A DNA stretch of 32,547 bases from Actinomycetes bacterium (lineage in GTDB: Bacteria > Actinomycetota > Acidimicrobiia > Acidimicrobiales > JAKAOS01). A model generated the notes under the pieces. That model saw only the letters and a program-made list of their open reading frames with translations, was not told the DNA's origin and made no database searches. The stretch covers positions 1 to 32,547 of the forward strand of contig JAJYPS010000023.1 in the NCBI GenBank assembly GCA_021795215.1, in the 5' to 3' direction. The translations under genes were made by a program, and so were the position numbers. Below are positions 15,955-22,309 of this stretch, in pieces; the first letter of the stretch is position 1; each line of letters starts with the position of its first letter.

Positions 15955-16180
15955 GCAACTGGCGCGACCTGTCTCGGCGTCGTGACGGCCGGCGGTCACT
16001 ACGTGGTGGCTTCGGCGCGCTGCGACCGAAGCGTGCGAAAACCAACACCTACGCCCACGTTCTGGCAGAAAGCCATTTCTGCCGTGATCGCCGCAGGCGA
16101 GGATCAGCCGCGGCCACCTGATCGCTCGTCGTCCGACCAGCGGCCGGTGAAGATATTGAAGCCAGGCAAACGAAAGCCCG
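15955..16180. repeat. 226-bp direct repeat, copy A (left edge of island)
   Basis: It matches 18321-18546 in the same orientation, with seven mismatches and no gaps by my reading (about 97%). It includes the inverted repeats GTGAC-N8-GTCAC, GCTTCGG-N10-CCGAAGC (16009-16032) and GGCAGAAA-GCCA-TTTCTGCC (16064-16083). On the minus strand its right part encodes the tail FRLPGFNIFTGRWSDDE of the small membrane protein found intact at copy B; here the membrane-helix part is absent, so this copy is a truncated remnant of that gene. Confidence 0.93.
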
Positions 16181-16205
16181 TCCGAGCCTCACCGCCGCGC
16201 GCCCC

Positions 16206-16302
16206 CAACTTGGCCACGACGAGCATGTCGCCCGACCGACACGCCGTGCGGTGAGGTCCTGTCGTCTGTCGACACCTTGGCGTAGCCGATCTTGACGTCG
16301 AC
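16206..16302 (-). pseudogene. serine recombinase (resolvase family) N-terminal remnant
   Basis: On the minus strand one frame reads VDVKIGYAKVSTDD (16261-16302), the typical start of resolvase/invertase-family serine recombinases including the catalytic Ser. A shift to a second frame gives RQDLTARR, and a third frame gives SGDMLVVAKLGAR (16200-16232), matching the later GDxLVVxKLDRLAR motif of the family. The expected 35-40 residues between the last two motifs are missing. It is a frameshifted and internally deleted fossil, cut off at repeat copy A. Confidence 0.7.
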
Positions 16303-16370
16303 AGCCCGCCGCCCTTGGCGATGGGAAGCTGGAATCGGTGAGCATCGCCCAGGTTGCTCGGCCTGCCAAG

Positions 16371-16402
16371 ACCAGTCCTCGACTGGTACAATGAATCGTA
16401 CC
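16371..16402 (+). promoter_or_regulatory. promoter/operator of the yefM-yoeB operon
   Basis: A -10-like TACAAT (16387-16392) overlaps two inverted repeats: ACCAGT-N5-ACTGGT (16371-16387) and GGTAC-N8-GTACC (16385-16402). YefM-type antitoxins autorepress by binding palindromes at their own promoter, so these are candidate operators. A weak -35 candidate CTGCCA (16363-16368) lies 18 nt upstream of the -10. Confidence 0.55.
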
Positions 16403-16423
16403 GTTACCGGAGGAGGGCAGGCC

Positions 16424-16672
16424 GTGACCGTCACCGCCAGCGAGGCCCGCAAGAACCTATTCCCGCTCATTGAGCGGGTCAACGACGATCGCCAGCCCAT
16501 CGAGATCACCTCTCGCCGCGGCGATGCGGTGCTCGTGGCGCGGGCCGACTGGGATGCGCTAAACGAAACGGCCATGCTGCTGCGGGTACCAGCCAACGCC
16601 CACTGGTTGTTGGACAGCCTGGCGCAGGCTCACGCCGGGGCACGGGAAGAGCACGCCCTCGATCGAAGCTAG
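16424..16672 (+). CDS. yefM: YefM/Phd-family antitoxin
   Basis: 82 residues from GTG 16424 (TVTASEARKNLFPLIERVNDDRQPIEITSRRGDAVLVARADWDALNETAMLL). This is the standard YefM/Phd fold: an N-terminal DNA-binding dimer part followed by a C-terminal helical tail that wraps the toxin. GGAGG (16409-16413) lies 10 nt before the GTG; the track's earlier starts, including ATG 16391, overlap the promoter and are less likely. The stop codon directly abuts the toxin start, so the pair is one operon. It neutralises the YoeB-like RNase and represses its own promoter (family knowledge). Confidence 0.92.
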   Translation: MTVTASEARKNLFPLIERVNDDRQPIEITSRRGDAVLVARADWDALNETAMLLRVPANAHWLLDSLAQAHAGAREEHALDRS

Positions 16673-16933
16673 GTGCGCCTCGTCTTCACCCCTCGCGGTT
16701 GGCAGGACTACGTCTGGTGGCAAGGGAACGACCGGGCGACTCTGAAGCGGATCAACCGACTGGTCGACGACGCTCTACGCGATCCGACGGCGGGTATCGG
16801 CAAGCCGGAGCCGTTGCGTCACGTGCTCGCCGGATGCTGGTCGCGGCGGATCGACGAGGAGCACCGCTTGGTGTACCTCGTCGACGGCGAGGACTTGGTC
16901 GTCCTCCAGGCCCGTTACCACTACGAGGCATAG
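16673..16933 (+). CDS. yoeB: YoeB/Txe-family mRNA interferase toxin
   Basis: 86 residues. It aligns by eye with E. coli YoeB over its length: GWQDYVWWQGNDRATLKRINRLVDD, GKPEPLRHVLAGCWSRRIDEEHRLVY and the terminal ARYHYEA. The catalytic residues known from YoeB are all present (the Glu of KPEPL, the Arg of EEHRLVY, His and Tyr of YHY), so the toxin looks active. YoeB is a ribosome-dependent endoribonuclease that cuts mRNA in the A site. The GTG start immediately follows the antitoxin stop. Confidence 0.94.
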   Translation: MRLVFTPRGWQDYVWWQGNDRATLKRINRLVDDALRDPTAGIGKPEPLRHVLAGCWSRRIDEEHRLVYLVDGEDLVVLQARYHYEA

Positions 16934-17025
16934 GCCACCGAGGGACGAAGGCCGGTCACGAAGCCCGGCAGGCCCCCGCTGCGCACGCTCCCGGTCAGCC
17001 ATCGGTCAACGGGCTGGGTCGGATG

Positions 17026-17050
17026 CCAGCTCGTGCCGGACGCGAGCTGG
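17026..17050 (+). terminator. hairpin downstream of the toxin-antitoxin operon
   Basis: CCAGCTCG-N9-CGAGCTGG is a perfect 8-bp stem, 93 nt after the yoeB stop, without a T-run. It is the best terminator candidate in the 322-nt gap (16934-17255), which otherwise shows no convincing gene. Confidence 0.4.
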
Positions 17051-17243
17051 TAGCTGCGGCATGTGGCGCGGGGAAACCGACAATCCGTGCTGCCCTTCCG
17101 GCCGATGGTCGGTACCTGGGTCGCCGAGCGTTGGCGCGGCGAGGCCGTGGCGGTGGGTGGGAGGTCGAAGTACAGGCATGATGGGGCCTCGGCAGGTCCT
17201 TGCCTAGAGCAGCGGGGTCCGTGGGCTCGCTCGCGAGTGTCGC

Positions 17244-17249
17244 TAGGGT
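17244..17249 (+). promoter_or_regulatory. putative -10 (TAGGGT) of the DinB-like gene
   Basis: TAGGGT ends 6 nt before GTG 17256, with no SD sequence, as expected for a leaderless message. Confidence 0.42.
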
Positions 17250-17255
17250 GCCGGA

Positions 17256-17756
17256 GTGACCACGCACCGGACCGGTGATGAGCGCCCTGTGATGGAGTAC
17301 CAGCTCGAGGCCCAGCGCTCCGACCTTGCGACGCTGCTGGATGGCCTCACCGAGGCGGAGGCGCGGGCCCGGCTGGTGCCATCACTGACCACGCCGCTTG
17401 GGCTGGTAAAGCACGCCACCTTCGTCGAGCAGGTGTGGTTCCACCACCGAGTGGCCGGTGTGCCCCGCGAGCAGGTCGGGATCCCCGAGACCGTCGACGA
17501 CAGCTTCGCCCTGACTTCGAAGGACACCGTAGGGGAAGTACGGCGGCGTTACCTCGACGCCTGCGAGCGCTCTCGGGAGATCGCCGCCGAGCACGACCTG
17601 GATGAGGTCTTCGACTGGCGAGGAACTCCGGTCAGCCTGCGGTTTCTCTATGCCCACCTGCTTACCGAGCTAGCCCGACACGCCGGCCACGGGGAGATCC
17701 TGGTCGAGCAGCTCCGGGCCCGCCGCGGAGCGGGCGACACCGAACCTGGCAACTGA
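17256..17756 (+). CDS. DinB-family protein (DUF664 type)
   Basis: 166 residues of a four-helix-bundle protein. It contains MEYQLEAQRSDLATLLDGLTEAEARARLVPSLTTPLGLVKHATFVEQVWF, with the first metal-ligand His in VKHATFVE, and the later HLLTELARHAGHGEILVEQL, holding the other His ligands. The DinB/DUF664 superfamily includes metal-dependent thiol transferases that use mycothiol or bacillithiol, and this mycothiol-type variant is common in actinobacteria. The substrate is unknown. It sits alone inside the repeat-bounded island, 322 nt after the toxin gene. A second in-frame start (ATG 17292) is possible. Confidence 0.85.
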   Translation: MTTHRTGDERPVMEYQLEAQRSDLATLLDGLTEAEARARLVPSLTTPLGLVKHATFVEQVWFHHRVAGVPREQVGIPETVDDSFALTSKDTVGEVRRRYLDACERSREIAAEHDLDEVFDWRGTPVSLRFLYAHLLTELARHAGHGEILVEQLRARRGAGDTEPGN

Positions 17757-18060
17757 ACGCCACGCTCCACTCCTCACGCTCCGGCGGCACGTCGTGGCCA
17801 TCCCATAAGGAGATGCTGAAGACAATGCGCGCGTCAAGTGTTCTCGGCGGCATCCGGTGGGATTGCACTGCCGTTGGTTGCGTTCGCCACAGCCTCGCGG
17901 ATGCGATCGCGGAGATGGCTTCGGCGTCGCTGGTTACTGTTCTCGTTCTCCCCAGCCCTGAATGGGAGGTCGAACTTTAGAAGCTCCTTACCAGGGTTTC
18001 AATAGACGTTAGCATCCCACATGGACTCTCTGAGCCGGGCCTCGACGTAGTCCGGTCCGT
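17757..18060. other. 304-nt gap with gene debris and a locally AT-richer stretch
   Basis: No intact gene is visible. On the minus strand a frame reads RIVFSISLWDGHDVPPEREEW (about 17770-17840), which looks protein-like but is not one I recognise; it may be a remnant. About 17955-18030 is clearly poorer in G+C than the surroundings. No tRNA or clear attachment site was found. Confidence 0.4.
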
Positions 18061-18289
18061 ATGCAGACACCCTTCCTGGCCCGCCAAGACGCCTTGCTCT
18101 ACTTCGGCGGTGAGACTCCGGTGTCACAGGTCTGGGCGGAGGGTTTGGAGCCTCGCAGCGATGGGTTTTGGCCGCGCTTCGACGTCGACATCATGCCCGC
18201 CAGCCTGGCGTTCGTCGAGGACCGTGCCTGCTGGACGGAGTGGGCGAACATCAGCCAGCCCACCTTGTTAGTGCTCGGCGAGACTGGCA
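18061..18289 (+). pseudogene. alpha/beta hydrolase fragment (truncated at both ends)
   Basis: The frame from ATG 18061 gives about 76 residues that resemble the cap and following segment of alpha/beta hydrolases: LEPRSDGFWPRFDVDIMPASLAFV, then WTEWANISQPTLLVLGETGM, the strand that normally leads to the catalytic acid. The nucleophile elbow expected upstream and the acid/His part expected downstream are both missing. At 18290 the sequence switches abruptly to a piece of S9 peptidase DNA and then to repeat copy B, so the 3' end was lost by recombination. The open frame runs on to 18351 through unrelated sequence. Confidence 0.72.
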
Positions 18290-18320
18290 TGTCGGGAGTG
18301 ACCGTGAGGTCGGCCCAGCG
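18290..18320. repeat. 31-bp fragment of the S9 peptidase gene, joined to repeat copy B
   Basis: 18290-18320 matches 15524-15554 inside the S9 gene with a single mismatch, in the same orientation. It is followed without a gap by the sequence that at the S9 locus lies 400 bp further on (15955). Copy B therefore looks like a duplicate of 15524-16180 that lost the 400 bp containing the S9 start. Confidence 0.88.
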
Positions 18321-18546
18321 GCAACTGGCGCGACCTGTCTCGGCGTCGTGACGGCCGGCGGTCACTACGTGGTGGCTTCGGCACGCTGCGACCGAAGCGT
18401 GCGAAAACCAACACCTGCGCACACGTTCTGGCAGAAAGCCATTTCTGCCGTGATCGCCACAGGCGAGGATCAGTCGCGGCCACCTGATTGCTCGTCATCC
18501 GACCAGCGGCCGGTGAAGATATTGAAGCCAGGCAAACGAAAGCCCG
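18321..18546. repeat. 226-bp direct repeat, copy B (right edge of island)
   Basis: Direct repeat of 15955-16180. It includes the hairpin GGCAGAAA-GCCA-TTTCTGCC at 18430-18449, 20 nt downstream of the small membrane protein stop on the minus strand, where it may serve as that gene's terminator. Copy B carries the 3' end of an intact gene, whereas copy A carries only the gene's tail. Confidence 0.93.
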
Positions 18547-18655
18547 GGTGGCGATGCCAACCTCTGAAGGCGATCACGGCCAGAGTCGCGATCGCCACCA
18601 AGAGCACGAGAAGCAAGACAAGCAAGATGACGGTGATGACGACGGTCGATCCCAC
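18470..18655 (-). CDS. small single-helix membrane protein
   Basis: 61 residues from GTG 18655. A hydrophobic helix (VVITVILLVLLLVLLVAIATLAVI, about residues 5-28) is followed by a short basic turn (FRGWHRHPGFRLPG) and the polar tail FNIFTGRWSDDEQSGGRD. GGAGGGAG lies 8 nt before the GTG, which supports expression. I do not recognise the family. It starts 48 nt after the stop of the secreted protein on the same strand and is probably co-expressed with it. Its last 26 codons are duplicated in repeat copy A; the tail residues are almost unchanged there, which could reflect recent duplication rather than selection. Confidence 0.75.
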   Translation of the reverse strand: MGSTVVITVILLVLLLVLLVAIATLAVIAFRGWHRHPGFRLPGFNIFTGRWSDDEQSGGRD

Positions 18656-18703
18656 TTCGTCATCTCCCTCCAGTCGGGCGCCCGGCGAGACGCCGGCCGC
18701 CTA

Positions 18704-19738
18704 CTAGAAATTGTAGGTCTGTCCCGTCTGCGACGTGAGGGTGTAGCCCGTCGCGGTGACGGCGATGCTGGCGATGGGGGAGGGCAGCGGCTTGGCAGCG
18801 GCGCTCCCGTACCACTTCGCACCGCCGAAGTTGTAGACGTTCCCCTTGGCGGTTACCAGGAAGTAGCCGTTGGTGACGGGCACCAGCGCCACGACGGCCG
18901 TCGGCAGGTGTGCTGCGGCGAGGCTCCCGAACCACCTGGCCCCGCCGTGGTTGAACACATTGCCCATCGCACTGAACTGGTAGGTGCCACCCCCGACCGC
19001 CTGAACGGTAGTGAGCCGCAGCGGCGTCGGGGCCGGAGCCGGAGCCTGCACAGGAGGCGGAGGGGTGGGTCCTGGTGTGGGGTTTTGCCAGTTCGTCTTG
19101 TAGTTGCAGTTCGTTGCCGCGTAGATCGGGTTGTTCTTCTGGTACTGCGGCGGCGTCCAGCAGATGTAGCTGGAGGGAAGGACGGTACCTGGACCGTTTG
19201 GTATCCAAGGGGCGGCGATCTCATTGCCAATTGGGGGCGGACCCGAGGGGCCACCTACCCAGCCGAAGCCGGCGAGCTTCGCCATGCTGATGGAGTTGAC
19301 GGGCGGCCATGCTCCTGCCCAATTAGTGTTCGTGAGCGGATTGTGCACGAGCGTAGCGTTGAGCAGGAAGTTGGGTAGGGGGGTTCCCGGCTTGACCTGA
19401 GAGACCACGTTCGGTGGCGTGCCCTCGCTGCACGGCCACACGACCAACGTGTGGGTGTAGTCGTACCCTTCACACGCTCCAGTGCCCGGGTCAACCGTAA
19501 TCGTCACGCTGTAGGTCCCGCCGCCGTTGGTACCCGGGTCCCCGCCGTAGACCATAGGAACGTAGTTGTCAATGATCGGCTGGTGCGTGACCGCGCTGAT
19601 CGGCAGTCCAGCCAGCGCCCCAACCTGCACCACCCCGTCGGTGGCCACTGCCGGAGCCGCCGCGTTGGCCACCCCGCCAGGCAGCAGGACGCCACCCAGC
19701 ATGGCCGCTATACCCATGAACCTCCGCAGAACGCTCAC
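18704..19738 (-). CDS. secreted protein with C-terminal aromatic Gly-rich repeats
   Basis: 344 residues from GTG 19738 (GGAAGG about 10 nt upstream). A signal peptide is clear: RRF, a hydrophobic core, then VANA|AAPAV. The middle part (about 30-230) is a Cys-containing, Pro/Asn/Gly-rich domain I do not recognise (CEGYDYTHTLVVWPC; YICWTPPQYQ). After a Pro-rich linker (PTPGPTPPPPVQAPAPAP) come at least two repeats of about 43 residues of the form NGYFLVTAKGNVYNFGGAKWYGS. This resembles the GYWLVASDGGIFSFG-type repeats found many times in extracellular Acidimicrobiia and related actinobacterial proteins, thought to form propeller-like surface modules. It is probably exported and may bind the surface or a substrate. 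The track start at 19828 would place 30 polar residues before the signal peptide, so GTG 19738 is preferred. Confidence 0.85.
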   Translation of the reverse strand: MSVLRRFMGIAAMLGGVLLPGGVANAAAPAVATDGVVQVGALAGLPISAVTHQPIIDNYVPMVYGGDPGTNGGGTYSVTITVDPGTGACEGYDYTHTLVVWPCSEGTPPNVVSQVKPGTPLPNFLLNATLVHNPLTNTNWAGAWPPVNSISMAKLAGFGWVGGPSGPPPIGNEIAAPWIPNGPGTVLPSSYICWTPPQYQKNNPIYAATNCNYKTNWQNPTPGPTPPPPVQAPAPAPTPLRLTTVQAVGGGTYQFSAMGNVFNHGGARWFGSLAAAHLPTAVVALVPVTNGYFLVTAKGNVYNFGGAKWYGSAAAKPLPSPIASIAVTATGYTLTSQTGQTYNF

Positions 19739-19974
19739 TCTTTCGGTACCTTCCAGGACGCGTATTCGTCGCTTCTCGCCATTCCAACATCGGCAGCTCT
19801 CTGTTGTATTGAGCGCTGTTCGTGCCACCCAAGCTCTGCACGCTGACTCCCGCTCAACGCTGACTCCTGCTCGAGGAAGTGGATGAGCGGCGCGTGTACC
19901 CGGTCGCCGGGGCCGTGCACCTGGGACGCATCGTTGCTTCTGCGCACCGCCGCTCGGGAGACATACTGACCGGC

Positions 19975-20967
19975 ATGGTTCGGTCGGGAGGCGACAGCCG
20001 CCACGGGGGGGAGCTGGCGGCGATCGCCCGTATCGCGGCGCTGAACGGAGCCGGTCCGGAGGGTGAGGTGTGGATAGGCGACGATGCGGCGGTCGTCCGT
20101 GTACCGCCCGGCCGCCTTCTCCTGGCAGCCGACGCCGTCGTCGCGGGGGTACATGCCGACTTGTCGCTCGTCGGTCTGGACGATCTCGGTTGGAAGGCGC
20201 TGGCGTCCAATGTCAGTGACATAGCTGCGATGGGCGGCAAGGCGCTGCATGCGCTGTGCTGCGTCGCGGGTCCTCCAGACACCGACTTGGACCTGCTCCA
20301 CGCGGGGCTACGTTCGGCTTCCCAGTCGTACGGAGTGGCGCTGGTCGGGGGAGACCTGGCCAACTCCGCCACACTGGTCGTGGCGGTGTCGATCACCGGC
20401 ACGACCGGCGACGGTCAACCGGTCCTGCGCAGTGGAGCCAGACCGGGAGACCTGATCTTCGTGACCGGTCCCCTCGGGTCGTCCGCGGCCGGCCTACGGC
20501 TGCTCCGGGCCGGCTCCTCCGCCGCTCCCTCGGCCGATCCGACGGACGCAGGCTGCCAGCCGATCTCCTCCGAGTGTGCCGCTCGGCTCATGCACGCCCA
20601 CCGCCGCCCATTCGCCAGGCCGGCGGAGGGCATCGCCGCCAGGGACGCGGGCGCCACTGCGATGATCGACATCTCCGACGGTCTGGCTACCGAGCTCGGG
20701 CACATCTGCGACGCTTCCAGCGTGGGCGCCATGCTGGACTTCGTTCCGGTGGCGGACGGAGCTTCCCTGGACGAGGCGGTGGCAGGCGGCGAGGACTACG
20801 AGCTACTTTTTACCGCTGCTGACGCCGGACTTGTCCGCGCCCAGTTTGAGAGCCAGGATCTTCGCGAACCGCTTGTTATTGGCCGAGTCACTCCCACCGC
20901 TGGGGAGCGGCTTCTCGACGGACGCCCTCTGGGCCGGGGTGGGTTCGAGCACGACTGGCTTCTTTGA
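19975..20967 (+). CDS. thiL: thiamine-monophosphate kinase
   Basis: 330 residues from ATG 19975. It phosphorylates thiamine monophosphate to the active cofactor thiamine diphosphate. Visible motifs: GELAAIARIAAL, IGDDAAVV (metal/ATP-binding Asp pair), LLAADAVVAGVH, LGWKALASNVSDIAAMGG, VGGDLANS, DISDGLATELGHIC and GGEDYELLFT. A family-typical length supports the internal ATG over GTG 19879. The last 165 nt, coding the conserved GEDYELLF-IGRVT end, also encode the C terminus of a gene on the other strand. The thiamine diphosphate made is the cofactor of the E1 enzyme in this window, though the genes are not linked. Confidence 0.95.
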   Translation: MVRSGGDSRHGGELAAIARIAALNGAGPEGEVWIGDDAAVVRVPPGRLLLAADAVVAGVHADLSLVGLDDLGWKALASNVSDIAAMGGKALHALCCVAGPPDTDLDLLHAGLRSASQSYGVALVGGDLANSATLVVAVSITGTTGDGQPVLRSGARPGDLIFVTGPLGSSAAGLRLLRAGSSAAPSADPTDAGCQPISSECAARLMHAHRRPFARPAEGIAARDAGATAMIDISDGLATELGHICDASSVGAMLDFVPVADGASLDEAVAGGEDYELLFTAADAGLVRAQFESQDLREPLVIGRVTPTAGERLLDGRPLGRGGFEHDWLL

Positions 20968-21876
20968 CTCAGCAGCAGCGGGTGTCGTTGCCACACGGAC
21001 CGACGCAGCCGCCGCCGGCCTGCTCTCCGCCCGGACCGTGGCGGTCGCCGCAGCCGGCGTCCTCGTCTCGACGGCGGGGTGCAGCGCATCCAGCTTCGCC
21101 TGCTCCGCCGCCTTTGCCAGTGCCACAGGCGTCGGGGTGGTCTCCGGACGGGTCACTGCAACGCTGACCGGCGCATCCAGCTTCGCCTTTGCCGCTTCTA
21201 TGGCGGCAGTCTGCGCTGCCGCGTGCTCCCCAGACGTCTGAGGCGAGACCGCCAGAGACACCTTGGCGGAACCGGACGTCTTGTCGTTCACGTAGGGGTC
21301 GCTGGCGTAGGATGTCAACGACGCTTTCGACGCCGCCTTCGAGATCGCAGTGAAGGTAAGACCGCTCCCGACGCTGCTCGCCGATGTCCGCCCGATGGTC
21401 GACGCGGACAGGCCGAGAGTCGTCTTGGGCGTTGAAGCGGTCCGTGACCCGCCGGCCGGCGTCGTGCGCTTCGTCGTCACGACGTGCTTCGTCGCCGCTG
21501 GAGTGCTCCCCTGGGTCGGCGCTGCGCCGGCAGCCGTGGAACGGCCCCCTGTCGTCGGACGGGACGGGTACAGGCCCAAGCCGGCGCTTACCGGAGCCGA
21601 GCTGAGCAGCGACCGGAGCGACGTGCTCGTGCCTCCGGTCGAAACCGAAGGCAGCGACCGCCCCACCGTCGTCGACCGCGGGGAGGGGGGCGGTGAGGGG
21701 GGAACGACCACCTGCGCAGGTCCCAGCGGAGTCAGCCAGTTCGTGCCTACCTGCGTTCCCAGGGGCGGGGCGTCCTTGGGCAGGTTGGACAGGGGGATTG
21801 CAATGGCCGCCAATCCGGCGGTCGCCGCGGCGACCCGCAACAGAGCTCCCTTTCTGCCAACCATTGAGCCAACCAT
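20803..21876 (-). CDS. Pro/Ala/Thr/Ser-rich membrane-anchored or secreted protein
   Basis: About 357 residues from ATG 21876. A signal peptide or anchor (RKGALLRVAAATAGLAAIAIPL) is followed by a long low-complexity region rich in Pro, Ala, Thr and Ser (PPSPPPSPRSTT, TKRTTPAGGS, AAAQTAAIEAAKAKL) with no domain I recognise, ending in a Lys-rich tail (RFAKILALKLGADKSG). This composition fits a cell-wall-spanning or surface protein. The promoter TTGGCA-16-TATTCT (21900-21927, minus strand) places transcription start near 21893, which rules out the track's ATG at 21969 and supports ATG 21876 or 21864. The 3' end overlaps thiL by 165 nt in antisense. The codons have high GC at third positions, as expected for a real gene. 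Confidence 0.7.
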   Translation of the reverse strand: MVGSMVGRKGALLRVAAATAGLAAIAIPLSNLPKDAPPLGTQVGTNWLTPLGPAQVVVPPSPPPSPRSTTVGRSLPSVSTGGTSTSLRSLLSSAPVSAGLGLYPSRPTTGGRSTAAGAAPTQGSTPAATKHVVTTKRTTPAGGSRTASTPKTTLGLSASTIGRTSASSVGSGLTFTAISKAASKASLTSYASDPYVNDKTSGSAKVSLAVSPQTSGEHAAAQTAAIEAAKAKLDAPVSVAVTRPETTPTPVALAKAAEQAKLDALHPAVETRTPAAATATVRAESRPAAAASVRVATTPAAAESKKPVVLEPTPAQRASVEKPLPSGGSDSANNKRFAKILALKLGADKSGVSSGKK

Positions 21877-21899
21877 CGACAGCAGTATCGTGGGACTTG

Positions 21900-21927
21900 A
21901 GAATATTTGCGTCCTGCCACCTGCCAA
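21900..21927 (-). promoter_or_regulatory. sigma-70-type promoter TTGGCA-N16-TATTCT
   Basis: On the minus strand a -35 box TTGGCA (21922-21927, 5 of 6 matches to TTGACA) is separated by 16 nt from TATTCT (21900-21905). This is the best-matching -35/-10 pair I saw in the window. It reads into the Pro/Ala-rich protein gene with a leader of about 17 nt. Confidence 0.6.
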
Positions 21928-22024
21928 GAGCTTGGCGATCCCACCGACCGTTCCCGGAGCCGTCCGCAAGCCGGAAAGGCCGCCACCGTCACGACGCGGG
22001 TCGGCCGACCCGGTCAGCGCGGCG

Positions 22025-22219
22025 CTATCGAGCTGCCTTGGTCACCTTTCCGGCCCGCAAGCAGGACGTGCAGACGGACAGTCGCCGCGGCGTCCTGCCC
22101 ACCATCGCCCTCACCCTCTGGATGTTCGGGTTCCACCGCCGCTTTATGCGACGGTGGGAGTGGCTGATGCTCATTCCGAACGACGGATGCTTCCCACAGA
22201 TCTCACATACGGCGGCCAC
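22025..22219 (-). CDS. rpmB: 50S ribosomal protein L28
   Basis: 64 residues from GTG 22219: AAVCEICGKHPSFGMSISHSHRRIKRRWNPNIQRV, then RRLSVCTSCLRAGKVTKAA. The two CxxC pairs (CEIC, CTSC) mark the zinc-binding (C+) form of L28. An AGGAG lies 7-8 nt before the GTG, so the longer track start (22258) is not used. It is divergent from fakA, a common arrangement in actinobacteria. Confidence 0.95.
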   Translation of the reverse strand: MAAVCEICGKHPSFGMSISHSHRRIKRRWNPNIQRVRAMVGRTPRRLSVCTSCLRAGKVTKAAR

Positions 22220-22295
22220 GGTCAACACTCCTAGGGCTTCAGTCGGGCCCGCAGCCACTACGGCCGAACCCAGCGATGACGACGGGATAGAAGAT

Positions 22296-22301
22296 TAGCA
22301 T
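22296..22301 (+). promoter_or_regulatory. putative -10 (TAGCAT) of fakA
   Basis: TAGCAT ends 8 nt before ATG 22310 with no SD sequence in between, fitting a leaderless transcript that starts the fakA-recG unit. Confidence 0.45.
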
Positions 22302-22309
22302 CGCCCGGC

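Noticed and set aside
16995-17278. Small ORFs in the yoeB-dinB gap on both strands
   Set aside because: No motif, no SD and no family resemblance; they overlap a strong hairpin. Treated as non-coding.
15955-18546. Insertion sequence with the 226-bp repeats as long terminal repeats
   Set aside because: No transposase is present, and the repeats contain the end of a host gene and match host flanking DNA, so they look like duplicated chromosome rather than transposon ends.
21350-22234. 294-residue plus-strand ORF opposite the Pro/Ala-rich gene and rpmB
   Set aside because: It crosses the rpmB region, has no recognisable motif and no start signal; the minus strand has a promoter and a signal peptide.
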